DNA of 64,000 bases from Flaccisagitta enflata (taxonomy: Eukaryota > Chaetognatha > Sagittoidea > Aphragmophora), in assembly GCA_965153355.1 (NCBI GenBank), contig OZ231126.1, positions 11,470,001 to 11,534,000 of the forward strand. The letters run 5' to 3'. The position numbers and the translations under genes were made by a program. Positions 30,409 through 63,968 of this stretch are shown here, piece after piece. Positions within the stretch are counted from its first letter, which is position 1. Each line of letters begins with the position of its first letter. The notes below the pieces were generated by a model that worked only from the letters and a program-made list of their open reading frames with translations, searched no databases and was not told the DNA's origin.

Positions 30409-30409
<1 letters not shown>
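26908..30409. mobile_element. 3.5-kb fold-back element within (GT)n
   Basis: Outer ends CCTCACATGCATATCTTCAG and its exact complement, each abutting GT repeats in the same direction, so the element appears to sit inside a GT microsatellite. The arms hold blocks with GGGGCCCC, a TTGGTGGTAATACTT-type segment and AAAATGCATGGGGAATCC. These recur inverted at about 27030/30250, 27740/29500 and 27600/29650. Some blocks also occur in direct orientation, so the arms are themselves duplicated. No coding frame. A nested insertion lies at 28820-29220. Confidence 0.75.
28820..29220 (-). repeat. Nested insertion: GAGCGAAG block, AAAATGACTT satellite, family-B head
   Basis: Starts with sequence similar to the core of the TIR element at 9094-9363 (ATCCCACGAGGGAGTGAGCG). 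It continues as about 200 bp of ATGACTTAAA units and ends with a family-B head on the minus strand (GTGTCGCGTGCACGCC). It interrupts the fold-back arm. Confidence 0.6.
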
Positions 30410-30445
<36 letters not shown>

Positions 30446-30713
30446 TGTGTCTCTATTATTTTTTCCGCTCCATTGATTGACAGTCTAACAATACGCTGGC
30501 AAGTTATCCAACAAGGCCCATCCACAAAAATGGTGGGCCCCTCTGCTGGCTCCCTTGGTTGGGCTCCCCTCCCCCTTCAGCCCCCTTCTTTACTCTTAAT
30601 ATTTCAACTTTTGCAATATTTTTTTACTGCCTTAAAGTTTGTTCCAGTGCTGAAACTTCAGCCTCCAGAACTTGTAACTTGGATAGAACCTTTTTTTTCA
30701 CTTTCTTATCTTA

Positions 30714-31115
30714 TTAGTCGTGTGCTACGCAACTCTACACCCCGCTCTGTTGGTTGGTCGGTTGGTTGGTCTGTTAGTCACACTTTACTTTTTTTATGAT
30801 TTTTATGTTTGGACCTCACCGCTCCTGCCTAAATGGTCTAGTGACCTTAAATATGGCCCTTGCCCACCCGCATGCAACTTCGGTAGCCGTGTATCCTGCC
30901 TTTTTTTTTTATTTCCCTCTTTTTTTCTTTCTTGATTTCTCTCTTTTTTTTTTTTTTTTTTTTTCCGTTCGTCCGTCCGTCCGTCCGTCACACTTTACTT
31001 TTTTTTTGTTTTTGCGTTCTTTGGCCTCACTGCTCCTGCCCAAATGATGAAGTGACCTCAAATATGGCCCCTGCCCACCCGCACGCAACTGGGGTAGCCG
31101 TGTATCCGGCCTTGT
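30714..31115 (+). repeat. Two adjacent family-B copies
   Basis: First copy 30714-30905: head AGTCGTGTGCTACGCAACT, GGTTGGTCGG run, CGCTCCTGCC, CCCTTGCCCACCCGCATGC and tail AGCCGTGTATCCTGCC. Second copy about 30966-31115 lacks the head but has (CCGT)n, CCCCTGCCCACCCGCACGC and GTGTATCCGGCCTTGTT. Confidence 0.75.
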
Positions 31116-31195
31116 TTGTATCACAGAGGCTCTCACAGGTCCCACTGGTGCCCGGGCCTCTATCTCAGATGGGATGACCCCCCTTTGGCTGGGCC

Positions 31196-31295
31196 TGCAT
31201 CCACAGATTGCATATGGTTAGCAGTATCTATTACTCTACTTCATTGCTGTTTTAAAATAGTGAGGTCAGAGCAGGGACATATATAGGCACGATTC
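31196..31295 (+). repeat. Orphan family-A head block
   Basis: CAGATTGCATATGGTTAGCA and the following 60 bp match the one-sided head of family-A elements, with no inverted ends nearby. 31296-31838 shows nothing recognisable. Confidence 0.5.
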
Positions 31296-31838
31296 GCGGT
31301 CTCGCAGGCAGAGCATGAGTCAAATAAGCCATTTTAAAAATCAAATAAATATAACATATCTATACATCATTGTGAAGGTAATACTTTACTTTATATGAAT
31401 TCACCTCTGGAATTCGTTAGCAGGGTCAAATCTTCATGCAAATTAGGTTATAATGACAACATATAAAATTTCCCTTAATTTCAAAATTTGACCATTTGAT
31501 GAAGTAAGATCGACCAGTAAGAGTCTATATTGGTGCAAAGACATAGGGGCAGATGTGTTTACACTAGATTGATCAATGGGCGGGAGTAGTTTTGAATGAA
31601 ATTCAATGCAAAAACCAAAAAAGTTCAAAATATCAATTTTTTGCATACAGACCAAACAGCCATATACAGTAACTTTGAAGCAGCGATGGCAACACAATGC
31701 ATTTTAGACCAATTACGAGACCGGGAACCTTGCTGCATGAGCGAGTACGATTACGCTTACCATTCCGCCAGGCTTTGACAGCATACAATTACGACTACGA
31801 GTATACAATGAATACAACCTATGTAGGAGTAAAGCTTG

Positions 31839-31907
31839 TTATTTCCTTCTTTCCTTCTTCCTTTCTTTCTATCTTTCTTTCTTTCTTTCTTTCTTTTTTT
31901 CTTTTTT

Positions 31908-31969
<62 letters not shown>

Positions 31970-31997
31970 TTTTTTTCTATCTTTCTTTCTTTCTAAT
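31839..31997. repeat. (CTTT)n microsatellite
   Basis: About 160 bp of CTTT with small T-run interruptions. 31998-32700 shows nothing recognisable. Confidence 0.95.
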
Positions 31998-32704
31998 ACC
32001 CTAGCTTCCAAGCGACAAATTTGGCTAGATGTTGCCTGTTGATTGGTAAAATATGGTTTTAAAAACCACAATACTATCTTAAAAAAAAAAAAATCTTTCA
32101 GCACATTTTGAACAGTTACTCTTAAATGATTTATCCAATTTCAAAAAAATTTGTGAACAAATTGAAGCTCTTCAAATATTCGAGCTAGTCGTGCAAACCG
32201 CATCCCTCTAATCTAATTGGTTTAGAAGTTATCTGACTTAAAGTAAAAAGACTTCCTCTTGCAGGATTCTTGATTTGACTTCTTTTATGGTAGTCGTTTC
32301 TTTTCAAACAATCATAACTCATTTGTTTTTTGATGAATCAACAAAAAATCGGTGACCAAAATGTAGAGTCTTTCAATGGGCATCTTTCCCTTTTTTACAC
32401 CAACAAAATTGGTTTGACTGTTTAAAAGTTACGGTCAATCAAAGATTGAAAAGGGAAAAAATATGTGATTGCGCAAAATGCATGGAATACCATCACTCCA
32501 AGAGTGCGTCAAGAGGCCCTAAAAATCACTTCCCCGGCAAATAGCGGCCAAAATTAGGTCAAGATAAGCCCACATCAAAAATTGATTGCTTGGCAATCAA
32601 ATGATATTGGTTATTTAGTTGATGAATAAAATAAATTCGGAGGTTGAAAGATTTTTTTTTGGAAGATAGTAATTGCATTCTTTCATTGCATCTTCTTCTT
32701 TTTC

Positions 32705-32975
32705 TTGTTACTTTTCTTCTTCTTCTTCTTCTTCTTCTTCTTCTTCTTCTTCTTCTTCTTCTTCTTCTTCTTCTTCTTCTACAACTAACTTGAATTTATT
32801 GTTGCCGCGTTGATTTCAATCCAAATAGCCTGATTCCCTTTTCTACTCAGCCTCTCTTCTTCATCATTTTCATTCTCATCTTCACTTTCTTCACTTACTT
32901 CTCATTTGTCTTCTTTTTCCTCTTCTTCTTCTTCCTCTTCTTCCTCCTCTTCTTCTTCTTCTTCTTCTTCTTCTT
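32705..32975. repeat. (CTT)n microsatellite, two blocks
   Basis: CTT runs at 32705-32780 and about 32908-32975, separated by unique sequence. Confidence 0.9.
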
Positions 32976-33047
32976 TTTTTACAACTTTTTCTTCTATAAA
33001 TTCTTCTTCTTCTCTTTTATCACCTTTATGTCCTCCAACTTCTTCCC

Positions 33048-33584
33048 TTCCTTCACAATGGGGATTTCTCCTCCTTCTCCGTCCGTCCGTCCATCCCCCC
33101 AGTCTCAAGGCCCAAATCCCAGTCCCGAGACCCAAATCCCAGTCTCTTGGCCCAAATCCTATCCAAAGGGCCCAAATCCTAGTCTCAAGGCCCATTTAGT
33201 CTGAGACCCAAATCCCAGCCTCGGCCCAAATCTCATCCTTAGGCTCAAATCCCAGCCGTGAGGCCCAAATCTAAGCCTCGGGCTCATATCCCAGCCTCAC
33301 AGATGAGATTTGGGTCCTGTTGGGATTTCCAGGCTAAGATTTGGGCCTTGAGGCTAGGATTTGGTCCTTTGATAGGATTTGGGCCAAGAGACTAGGATTT
33401 GGGCCTTGGGACTTGGGGCCTCAAGACTGGCGCGGCGCAGGAGGAGGAGGAGAAAATCCGCCATATGTGTGAAAGCATAGGTCATCGACCCCTTTGGGGC
33501 CGCTGCCCTGCTTCCCCTTCAACTTCCCGCACAACCTACTTGGGCAGGGCACAGGTACCACTGACCATCTATTGCTTTTGCGAC
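33048..33584 (-). mobile_element. Family-A element, left end degraded, mirrored core
   Basis: Core of about 20-bp units (GGCCCAAATCCCAGTCTC) that switches orientation near 33300 to AGACTAGGATTTGGGCC. The right inverted end finishes GGGGCCGCTGCCC at 33508 and is followed by the head (GGTACCACTGACCATCT) to 33584. The left inverted end is missing. Confidence 0.65.
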
Positions 33585-33867
33585 TATTCTTCTTTTTCTT
33601 CTTTTTTTTCTTTTTTTTTTCTTATTCTTTTTCCAGATACACAGCTACCAGATTTTAGGTGACCATGTCGTAGTTTGAACAATTCAGTTTCACAAAACTT
33701 GATATACTTGATATAATCTCAGTGTTATGAATGCGTTATGGGGTGTGAGCAAAATTTGTATCGCATCTTTGTAAATGCATATCACTTAACTGATCATCGA
33801 TATAAAGTGAATTTGGCATGTAAACTGCCATATGTCTTCATCAAACGGACTAAAGAGGATACATGGC

Positions 33868-34014
33868 TAACACCAGTTGCGGACAGGTGGGCAGGGGCAA
33901 AAATGCGAGTTTTCATACTTCTCGACTCGTGTTCAATGACGGATGGACAGACAGACCGATGGACAGACCGACAGACAAAGGCTTTTATAGAGTTGTGTGT
34001 CTGCAACTAGAAAG
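33868..34014 (-). repeat. Family-B element
   Basis: Tail GGATACATGGCTAACACC, middle GGACAGGTGGGCAGGGGC, (GACAGACC)n, then a head hairpin with a weakened stem (AGTTGTGTGTCTGCAACT) at about 33990-34008. 34015-34817 shows nothing recognisable. Confidence 0.75.
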
Positions 34015-34817
34015 TTGTTAAAACAGAGAAAAGTGCTGTTTTCATGACTCCATAAAAAGAATTTTAAAAAACGTCAAAAATCTTCTGATTCTTCAACATG
34101 ATTTTTTTCTCGTGTCAACCAGAATCTAGACAAATAGAAATATCCAGTTTTTCCAAAATGTTCCTTCATTCTTGTTACGCTTTACTTCCATCAAAGTTAG
34201 TGCGACTTTTAAGCGACAGACCAAAATGAGCTAATTGAGGCCTTTTTTGGGCCACATTGACCTAAGAAATGTCGCCCTAGAGATTAAAAATTGTGCCCAG
34301 AGTTGTTTGTCATGTCTGGTGCGCCATGTGATGAATGAGGCTGTCAAATATATTGTCATATCATAGGATTTAGGGCACTTTTCTAGTCACAGAAAATCAC
34401 GTTTTAAACAGGCCACTTGGTCGCTTGATATGTTCATCTGCTTGCACCTGATGTCCCTGACCACCTAGGGACACTTTTCTCAAAAAAGAAATTGAGGAAT
34501 GATACTTTATATGTCATCTTATAAGGGTATTTCCTTGGCCCGGCGAATCCCGAATCTTACCTATAACAGTTCACTCCTGTGTTCTTCAAAACATCGGCTC
34601 TGTGTCCATTCTATGTACTCCACAATTACGAAATGTGATTTTACCTTGGTTGATAGAGCTAAGCTATTGGTGACAGTGGGGCAATAAGCTAGTTGTTAGT
34701 TCCGTCAGAAATACTAATCAATTAACCAATAGGCAAGCATTAGGGGGATTCTTGCAAGACAGAATTCTACCTCCAAAGAAAAATAATTTCTTTTTTTTTT
34801 TGCCATTTGAAAAATAG

Positions 34818-34950
<133 letters not shown>

Positions 34951-35149
34951 AGGTGAATGAATGATAGAAAAATTCGCATAATTAGATTCTGTCATGAGAA
35001 AAAGATAGAAAGATAGACAATCTGAGTTATGAGAATATAATTCTCATCACTAAGAATCTGAATGATGAGAATTTTAAAATTCTCACCACTCAGATTCTAA
35101 GTAACACGACCTACCCCCTTCTTCCTAATCCCATTCTGTATAGGCAGTC

Positions 35150-35760
<611 letters not shown>

Positions 35761-35935
35761 AGAGGAAAAACAGACACAGAGAGACAGAGATTGAATAACA
35801 AAAACTTGACAAGCAGTCAACCAGATGTCATAAGATGCAAACACAGAAAAACATGCACAGAAAAAAAAAGACTCCCATTTACGACTTTTTTCCAGTCGGC
35901 GAGAGCCGCCTTTATTGGTATACACCCCTGCATAA

Positions 35936-36160
35936 TATAGTTGCGCACGGATGGACAGGGGCATACAACCCCATCCATACCTGATGATACCCCCCCCCCC
36001 CATGCTCACGCACACGCAGACATCCACAACCGCTGCATCATAAATGAGCGTTTCACACTATCAACTTGATCATAACGGTCGGACGGACGGAGCAACGGAT
36101 TTGCGGTTGTACGGACGGACGGACAAAACCTCTGATAGAGTTGCGTGTCCGCAACTAAAA
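35936..36160 (-). repeat. Family-B element
   Basis: Carries GCGCACGGATGGACAGGGGC, a (GGAC)n run and the perfect hairpin AGTTGCG-TGTC-CGCAACT at 36139-36156 preceded by CTCTGATAGAG. The middle is longer than usual. Confidence 0.65.
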
Positions 36161-36406
36161 GACACAATCGGAAGGTTATCTTCAATTTATGCTTATCTTA
36201 TCATCTTCCCAATGCTCAGATGCAATCTTTGTAAAAGGGTCTGTCTGTCGGACCATTGGTCGGTTGATCTATCCGTATGTCTGTTACGCCTGAGCAAAGA
36301 CGCATTTTTCGGCCCTTTTCGGCCATGGTCAGATCCGACAGCAAATCAACTGATGGATACACGTGTTTAGAGAATCTCCTTCGACTGAAACTGTTTGCCA
36401 CATATT

Positions 36407-39400
36407 CAGGGGTGTATAGATTTGAGCGGTCTTTGATTTCTCCCCCCCCCCCCTGGTCTTTGATTTCCTTTCCCGCCAGGGTTCGATTTTCTACCCCATA
36501 GAGTATAAATATAGTATAAATACAGTCAGAATGATGTAAAATAGTGTTGTTGTAATCACTAGATGGGGGTGAAAATTTTTTTTTTGGTCATAGAAAGATT
36601 TGCATCGGTGAAAAGTTTACTTTTTATGTCTACTTTGAGATAAAAAAAAGTTTGGGCCATATTTCTCATTTCCCTCTGGCGAGAGCACTTTTAGTTCCCC
36701 CCCTTTTTGGGGGTGCAAAGCACTTCCAAAAACAATGCAAAATTTGAGATTGTTCATTTTGTTTTCTTTGCTATTCTTTGACAAATTGGTAAAAATCCTT
36801 GGGGCTGGTCTTGTTTGAAAGATATTAAGTAGTAGAACATAAAATAAGGAGAAGTAGCTGATAGGGGTCCCTGTGGGGCCCTCCAGGGGTTCTCAAAGGG
36901 CCCCCAAATGACCAAAATAGCTGAAAATGGCTAAAAAATGAGAAGTTTTGGAGTTGTTTCTTCTCAAATGTTATTGGAGAGGACAATTTTATGTTAAGAT
37001 ACTGTCACCTGGTTTGGAGCAACAAAAAAAAAGGTCAGGGGCCCCTCAGCGATCCATACAAGGGGCCCCTAGATGCTCCAAAAGGCTTAAAACGGGCAAA
37101 AATAACCAAAATTTAAGCATTTTTATCAATTTTTTGCCATCTTTGACAATGAAGGGCCTAGTTATGTGTTTAGCTTCCCTCATCAGTGCAGTAGATTTAG
37201 ATAAGAAGGCTGAAGACCCCTGATGGGCCCATCCAGAGGACCTAAAGGACCCATAATAACCAAAAATGACCAAATCTTGACATTTTTACACTATTCTTCT
37301 TTGATACATCGTTGGACTGCACATGTTTACTGTTTATTGGATGGATGATTGATTGATTGATTGATTGTTAGATTGATTCATATGTCATATATCATACCTC
37401 AATTATCATACATCATGCAGAATATTATACTTACTAAATGGATAGGTTTTTAAGCTGCCGCTGGTCATGCTTTAATGATCAAATCTTGCAACATTATATC
37501 TTGCAATATAATGTACATTCTATAATCGTGGTTTAAAAGCTTTTGTTTTTGGTTCTGTTTTTGGCTTTGTTTCTTGTTTTTGTTTATATTTTTTGGTTTT
37601 TTTTTTCTTTTTCTTTTCTTTTCTCTAATGAACCAAGAGAGGGGGAATGATATTAAAGGTTTTGGAGTAATTTCAATACTCTCAAACTGACTCAATGTCT
37701 AGTCCTCAGGGATTTTCCCATCCCAGCCATCATTGCTCCATATTCCAGCCAAAAACAAGGCCCATGAACTTTTTTTTTAGAAATAAAGCCTGACTCTTTG
37801 ATCTCTTCCCAGGATGCAGTCTCATGAACAACATCAGTGTATGATGAGACTTGATTTTTTTAAAATCTACCAGTTCCCCATGGCAGAAAAGACGGGGTAT
37901 CCATGCCTCCAAAGAGCAAAGATATTCTTCATTCATTGCCAAGCTGGAAGAGAAATAACTTTGGATTGTCATTTCCATCTGAAATGGTGATCTCAATGTA
38001 AGACTCTTTCTGTCAAAGATATGTTGCCAGATCAGATACTGAGACAATGCCATCATATGGGGGCGTATAGGATGCCTGAAGCGGTAAAGCTTTACCAAGC
38101 TCTGACTCAGCATAATCAGATTATCTATCAGCTCTTGGCCTGGTACTTATGCAGATGCAACACTAAATTTAGATTCAGTTTATTATAAGATATAGAAGAT
38201 AATCAATCAATTATCCAACAAACAGTAAGCAAACAATCTATGAAAGATGAATAACATTAACAATGTCAAGATTTGGTCACTTTTGGCTATCACGGGTCCC
38301 ACAAGGCGTTTGTATGGGTTCAACAGGGGTCTTCAGCTTTCATTTTTATTCTTATCTAGTTCTTCTGTTTTGATGAGGGAAGCTAAACAGATAACTAGGT
38401 CCTTCATCCTCAGAACTACTTAAATTTTGGTCATTTTTTCCCGTTTTAAGCCCTTTGGAGCATCTAGGGGCCCCATGAATGGGTCCCTGAGGGGCCCCTG
38501 ACCTTTTCTTTTGATGTTCCACACCAGATGACAGTATCTTTACATGGAATTTCCCTCCCAACAACATTTGAGAAGAAACAACTCCAAAACCCTCATTTTT
38601 TGGGCTATTTTCAGCTTTTTAGGTTATTTGGGGGCCCTTTGAGGAACCCAGGAGGGCCCCACAGACATTTGAATCAATCTAACAATCAATCATTTAATCA
38701 ATCAATCAATCATCCATCCAATAAACAGTAAATAGGTGCAGTCCAACAATGTATCAAAGAAGAATAGTGTAAAAATGTCAAGATTTGGTCATTTTTAGCT
38801 ATTTTGAGTCCTTTAGGTCCTCTGGATGGGCTCATCAGGGGTCTTCAGCCTTCTTATCTAGTTCTGCTGCACTGATGAGGGAAGCTAAACAGATAACTAG
38901 GCCCTGCATTGTCAAAGAGAGCAAAAAATTGATAAAAATGCTTAAATTTTGGTCATTTTTGCCCATTTTAAGCCTTTTGGATCATCTAGGGGCCCCTTGA
39001 ATGGGTCCCTGAGGGGCCCCTGACCTTTTCTTTTGTTGCTCCAAACCAGGTGACAACATCTTAACATAAAATTGTCCTACCCAATATCGTTTGAGAAGAA
39101 ATAACTCCAAAACTTCTCATTTTTTAGCCATTTTCAGCTATTTTGGTCATTTGGGGGCCCTCTGAGGACCCCCGAAGGGCCCAACAGGGATCCCTATTAG
39201 CTACTTCTCCTTATTCTATGTTCTACTACTTAATATCTTTCAAACAAGACCAGCCCCAAGGATTTTTACCAATTTGTCAAGGAATAGCAAAGAAAACAAG
39301 ATGAACAATCTCAAATTTTGCATTGTTTTTGGTAGTGCTTTGCACCCCCAAAAAGGGGGGGAACTAAAAGTGCTCCTCGCCAGAGGGAAATGGGAAATAT

Positions 39401-39630
39401 GGCCCAAACTTTTTTTTATCTCAAAGTAGACATAAAAAGTAAACTTTTCACCGATGCAAATCTTTCTGTGACCAAAAAAAATATTTTCACCCCCATCTAG
39501 TAATCACATACTATCTTTTGGAACTGTCAAAAGAGTTTTTTATCCTTTTCCACCCTTTGATTTTCTTCCCCATCTCCAAACCCTTTTATTTTATTCCCCC
39601 CACCCAATTACTCAACTTTATACACCCCTG
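36407..39630. mobile_element. 3.2-kb fold-back, hAT-type ends
   Basis: Starts CAGGGGTGTATAGATTTGAG and ends, inverted, CAGGGGTGTATAAAGTTGAG. Arms of about 900 bp (36407-37320 and 38730-39630) are inverted copies. A further inverted copy of part of the arm lies at about 38260-38670, so the right side holds two tandem copies. The ends match the small hAT-type MITE at 20354. Candidate 8-bp flanks (CACATATT, CTAGAATT) agree at only four positions, so the duplication is lost or absent. The middle (37320-38250) holds no recognisable transposase. Confidence 0.7.
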
Positions 39631-39834
39631 CTAGAATTATTAGAAGTTGGTCTGTCTATCAAAATATCTGTCCCTCATCTATCACACACATTCAGCGCAA
39701 CCATCACACAGTGTCTCAGTCTGGACCCATTGTTGCCCGATCGGGCGTATCATCTTTTACAATCGATCTGAAAAAAAAGCCAATTCTTTAGTCTTCATAA
39801 GGATTAGTGAGAGAAGCAACGTGCCAAGGCTCTT

Positions 39835-40222
39835 TTTTAGTCGCGTGCTACGCGACTCTACACCCTGCTTTGTCGGTCGGTGCGTCCGTTGGTCCGTCCG
39901 TCGGTCCGTCCTTCGGTCCGTCCATCACACTTTGACTTTTTCGGCGTTTGTGGGTTTTTTGGTCATGCTGCTCCTGCCCAAATGCTCCACTGACCCCAAA
40001 TATGGTCTCTGCCCACCCACACGCAACTGCGGCAGCCGTTTATCCGGCCTTTTTAGTCGCGGACTAGCTACTCTATAAGAGGCTTTGTCCGTCCGTCCGT
40101 CCGTTGGTCGGTCGGTCGGTCGGTCGGTCCGTGGTGATCGAGTTGGAAAGTTTGAAAACACGCATTTCCGCCCCTGCCCACCCGTCTGCGACTGGTATTG
40201 GCCGTGTATCCGGCCTTGTTTA
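39835..40222 (+). repeat. Two tandem family-B copies
   Basis: Copy one 39835-40049 has a perfect hairpin AGTCGCG-TGCTA-CGCGACT (39839-39857). Copy two 40050-40222 begins AGTCGCGGACTAGCTACT with a broken stem. Both end with GTGTATCCGGCC or GTTTATCCGGCC. 40223-40970 shows nothing recognisable. Confidence 0.8.
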
Positions 40223-40970
40223 TGTCAGAGCCCAGAGGCCGACATTTGTTACGAGCGTGAGGCCCTCAACCCAAATAAAAAGAACCATTTTTCATTCAAT
40301 ACTTTTATTTTTCAAGAAACAGAAACAAACATGGTTTTGCATGTAGCAATGCATAATTGCAACGTGAGTATTGTTCTTCATAAATCACATTTCAAACCAA
40401 GATATAGCATCTTGATGAACTATTTAAATTACTTTTTTGATATTATCAAATAAAAGGTAAGTCCAGTTATTAAATAAGCAAAAATTCTTTTGGACTGACC
40501 ATCAGCATTGGGAAATTCAAAATGGAAAACTTAAATCATCACAAAAAAAACGGCCTTATTAGAGGATGCGCTTAAGCGAGATTCGACTGTATTTTCAAAT
40601 GATGACATAAGTTTGAAGATATTCTGCAATAAGCAATTGTCGTCCGTAATAAAGCAATTTCATGGTAAGTGACAAAGATGATTTAAGTTAAGAAAACACA
40701 AGCGGGAGACGATAATGACAACAGCAAAAGAAAAAGAATTATAATATCCGCCCAATCAAATTCTCAGTAGATCCTGATGCACAATTTATTTAATGGCCAA
40801 ACGATTAATTCGCTAAATTTGCTGAATCTAATCAAATTTCGATGATATCGTACCATTTTTTGCACCACCTCCTTTGTCTCTCCATTCCGTCTACTGCCCA
40901 CCAATTTTAGCCTTGATAAAAATTAACTGTTTTATGTTGCTCAAAAATTAACTGTTTTATGTTGCTGTTT

Positions 40971-41185
40971 TATGCAGCTCTATAAGAAGCTTTGTCCGTC
41001 CGTAGGTCAGTTATTCCGTCCATTGGTCCGTCTGTCGAAAATACAAAAAAAGGCGCATCTATGATGCGCAGTTGGTATTGTGTATGTGTGAGGATGAATG
41101 TGTTGTAGGGGGTTGGGATGGAGTTGGGGTGAGGCTGTGTCCCCTGCCCACCCGTCCGTAACGATAGTGTGACCCCGCGTCAATC
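40971..41185 (+). repeat. Degraded family-B copy
   Basis: CTCTATAAGAAGCTTTGTCC, a GTCCGTAGGTCAG run and CCCCTGCCCACCCGTCCG in family order; head hairpin absent. Confidence 0.5.
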
Positions 41186-41347
41186 AAATCAGTCCGCTAT
41201 ATTCCCAGAGAAATTACAAACGTCGAAAGTAGCGAGTCATAGACAAAGAAGAGAGCCGAAAGAGCGGAGATTACATCAACGACAAAAAATCACGACTTAA
41301 AACAACAACAAAACAAAACAAGTTTAAATTAGTTAAGAACATAAAAA

Positions 41348-61829
<20,482 letters not shown>

Positions 61830-61940
61830 CTGAGATGTGGGAGGGGGAAAGAAATATAAAAGAGATAAGAATATTACTGTCATTCAAGGGAATCTTAAAG
61901 GGCTCCTTCTTGATACTTTTGTACCAATCCACCCGGCAAA
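61830..61940 (-). repeat. Partial copy of cytohesin exon 5' edge
   Basis: About 106 bp upstream of the true exon, the segment coding [15 protein letters not shown] is repeated with few changes (WYKSI for LYESI). The acceptor CAG has become CCGG, so it cannot be used as is. It then diverges within 70 bases. 61941-62485 shows nothing recognisable. Confidence 0.88.
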
Positions 61941-62487
61941 GAAACAAGGGCAAGCGGTTGGTGGGGGGGGGCGGAAAATAAAATTGAAACTGCCTCAAAT
62001 TCACCTTAATGCCGGTCGTTCATTATACGAATTTTGTATACTTCTCTCAATTTATATGTTCTTTTGTCAATCGGTTTGTTGGTCGGTACTTTGATTACCT
62101 TTAAGCAAAATAATCGCTATGGATACGGTGAAGCTAACGCAGGGTTCTGAAGCAGGGTTCTGCAGTATGATTAGTGAGGTATGAATATAGTCCAAATCTC
62201 AAAGATAGTCTGATGTTGTGGGGAAACCGATTGCTAAAGAATGACAAAGAATGAATTTGTTGGTCGATTTCTTGCTTTGATATTCTCTGTTGTTAGCCGT
62301 TAAATGCAGATAAAAAGAAAACGACTTTTTTGTTTTGGTTTGAAGAGGAATTTGTTTGATGATTTCATCATTCGCGCATCAATAAAAAAATTACTAGTTT
62401 CCCATCGTCAGGTCTTCTTGGGTGGCTGATTTTGCTTACACACGCTCTACCTAATCTCATTTTATCACTGTTTTTCCTTTTCTTCTT

Positions 62488-62496
62488 CTTCCTCTC

Positions 62497-62528
<32 letters not shown>

Positions 62529-62562
62529 TTTCTTTTTCTTTTTCTTTTTCTTTTTCTTTTTC

Positions 62563-62593
<31 letters not shown>

Positions 62594-62775
62594 TTTCTTC
62601 CTCATATTCTTTCTTCTTCTTCTTCTTCTTCATCTTCTTCTTCTTCTTCTTCTTCTTCTTCTTCTTCTCCTTCTTCTTCTTCTTCTTCTTCTTCTTCTTC
62701 TTCTTCTTCTTCTTCTTCTTCTTCTTCTTCTTCTTCTTCTTCTTCTTCTTCTTCTTCTTCTTCTTTTTCTTCTTC
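62488..62775. repeat. (TTTTTC)n and (CTT)n microsatellite
   Basis: Hexanucleotide block to about 62600, then about 145 bp of CTT. 62776-63085 shows nothing recognisable. Confidence 0.95.
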
Positions 62776-63088
62776 TTTTGGCTTTCTTTCCAAGAAGAAC
62801 TGAAACCAAAAATCGTAAAATGCAAGCAGAAGAACCTCGAAAAAGTTTATCAACAAACTCTCCAAAATCCAGGGTCTTAAAAAGGTCTCTTTTAGGGGTT
62901 GAAGGACCTGTCCCTCTCTGAGTGGTGGAGGGTCACAAGGGGGTGTCTGTCTTAAGTAGGGGTGGCCCTCTTGAGTGCGGCAGCAGCGGCACTGGTAATA
63001 GTAAGAGGGGCTCTTAGAATTAGGTTATCGCGCAATCAGAAATAGAAAATCAACAAAAAATGAGCCAGATTGTTAGAGCTTTTGGTTG

Positions 63089-63091
<3 letters not shown>

Positions 63092-63127
<36 letters not shown>

Positions 63128-63370
63128 CCGGCGGACAATGAAGCAAACAAGCGAGATACAGAAACAGAGGCGGCTTTTTGGGCGCCCAAAGGGTTTCACC
63201 TTTCCCAGAAATTGAGGGCTTGAAAGCTTTAAAAAAAGAAAGAAAAAGAAAGAAAGAAATAAAAAGGTAGGAAAGGAAGAGAAAAAGAAAAAGAAATAAA
63301 TTTAAAAAGAAAAAAAAGAGAAAGTGAAAATTGAAAAGAAAGAAAGAAAGAAAGAAAAAAAGAAAGAAAG
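63092..63370. repeat. (GA)n and GAAA-rich sequence
   Basis: GA run at 63092-63126 and irregular AAAG/GAAA sequence at 63228-63370. 63371-63905 shows nothing I can name. Confidence 0.85.
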
Positions 63371-63905
63371 AAAAGAGACAACTTTCTTCGCTTCTAGAGT
63401 TAACAGAATTTCGTCCCGTTTCCGCATTGAGGCTTGGATATCTCATAAATTTTACACGATAGCAATTGTGGGCCGTTCCAGATAAAGCGTAACCACAGGT
63501 AATGGTGATTAGTATCAATCCCCTGCGACAAGTGGGTCTAAAGAGATCACGAAAATATCTCGATTTTTTCCAAAAATGTAACCAAAGACAGAAATAGAGA
63601 CCAAATTTGCAAACCACTTTAAAAGATTCCCTGGTTGCATTTTGGAAAAGGATAAAGATATTTTGGGTGATGGTCATAAATAGTCACGAGGTTCTCATTA
63701 CAAAAAGTCGCGTATGATTCAAAATAGCTTCTCAAAATGCGTGACTAGTTTTTTACAGATTGTAAACTGTAATATACAAATCAGATTTTTGAAAGACAAT
63801 TCTCGTAGGTGTTGATGAGGGTGTCGAGGCCGAACGATGTATAGACTGCCATAATGAAAAGAAAACAGAAAGAAACAAAAATAGTAACAAGTAAAAGAGG
63901 AGGAA

Positions 63906-63965
<60 letters not shown>

Positions 63966-63968
63966 AAT
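63906..63968. repeat. (GAAA)n microsatellite
   Basis: About 63 bp of GAAA near the right edge of the window. Confidence 0.95.

Noticed and set aside
33738-34010. 90-codon plus-strand frame
   Set aside because: Runs into a family-B element and has no domain or splice support.
37730-38113. 127-codon minus-strand frame in the middle of the 3.2-kb fold-back
   Set aside because: No transposase motif recognised; chance frame or unidentifiable remnant.
63781-63850. Possible minus-strand exon reading TSFGLDTLINTYENCLSK
   Set aside because: Short, stops quickly and lacks a donor; it does not match the missing Sec7 exon of cytohesin.
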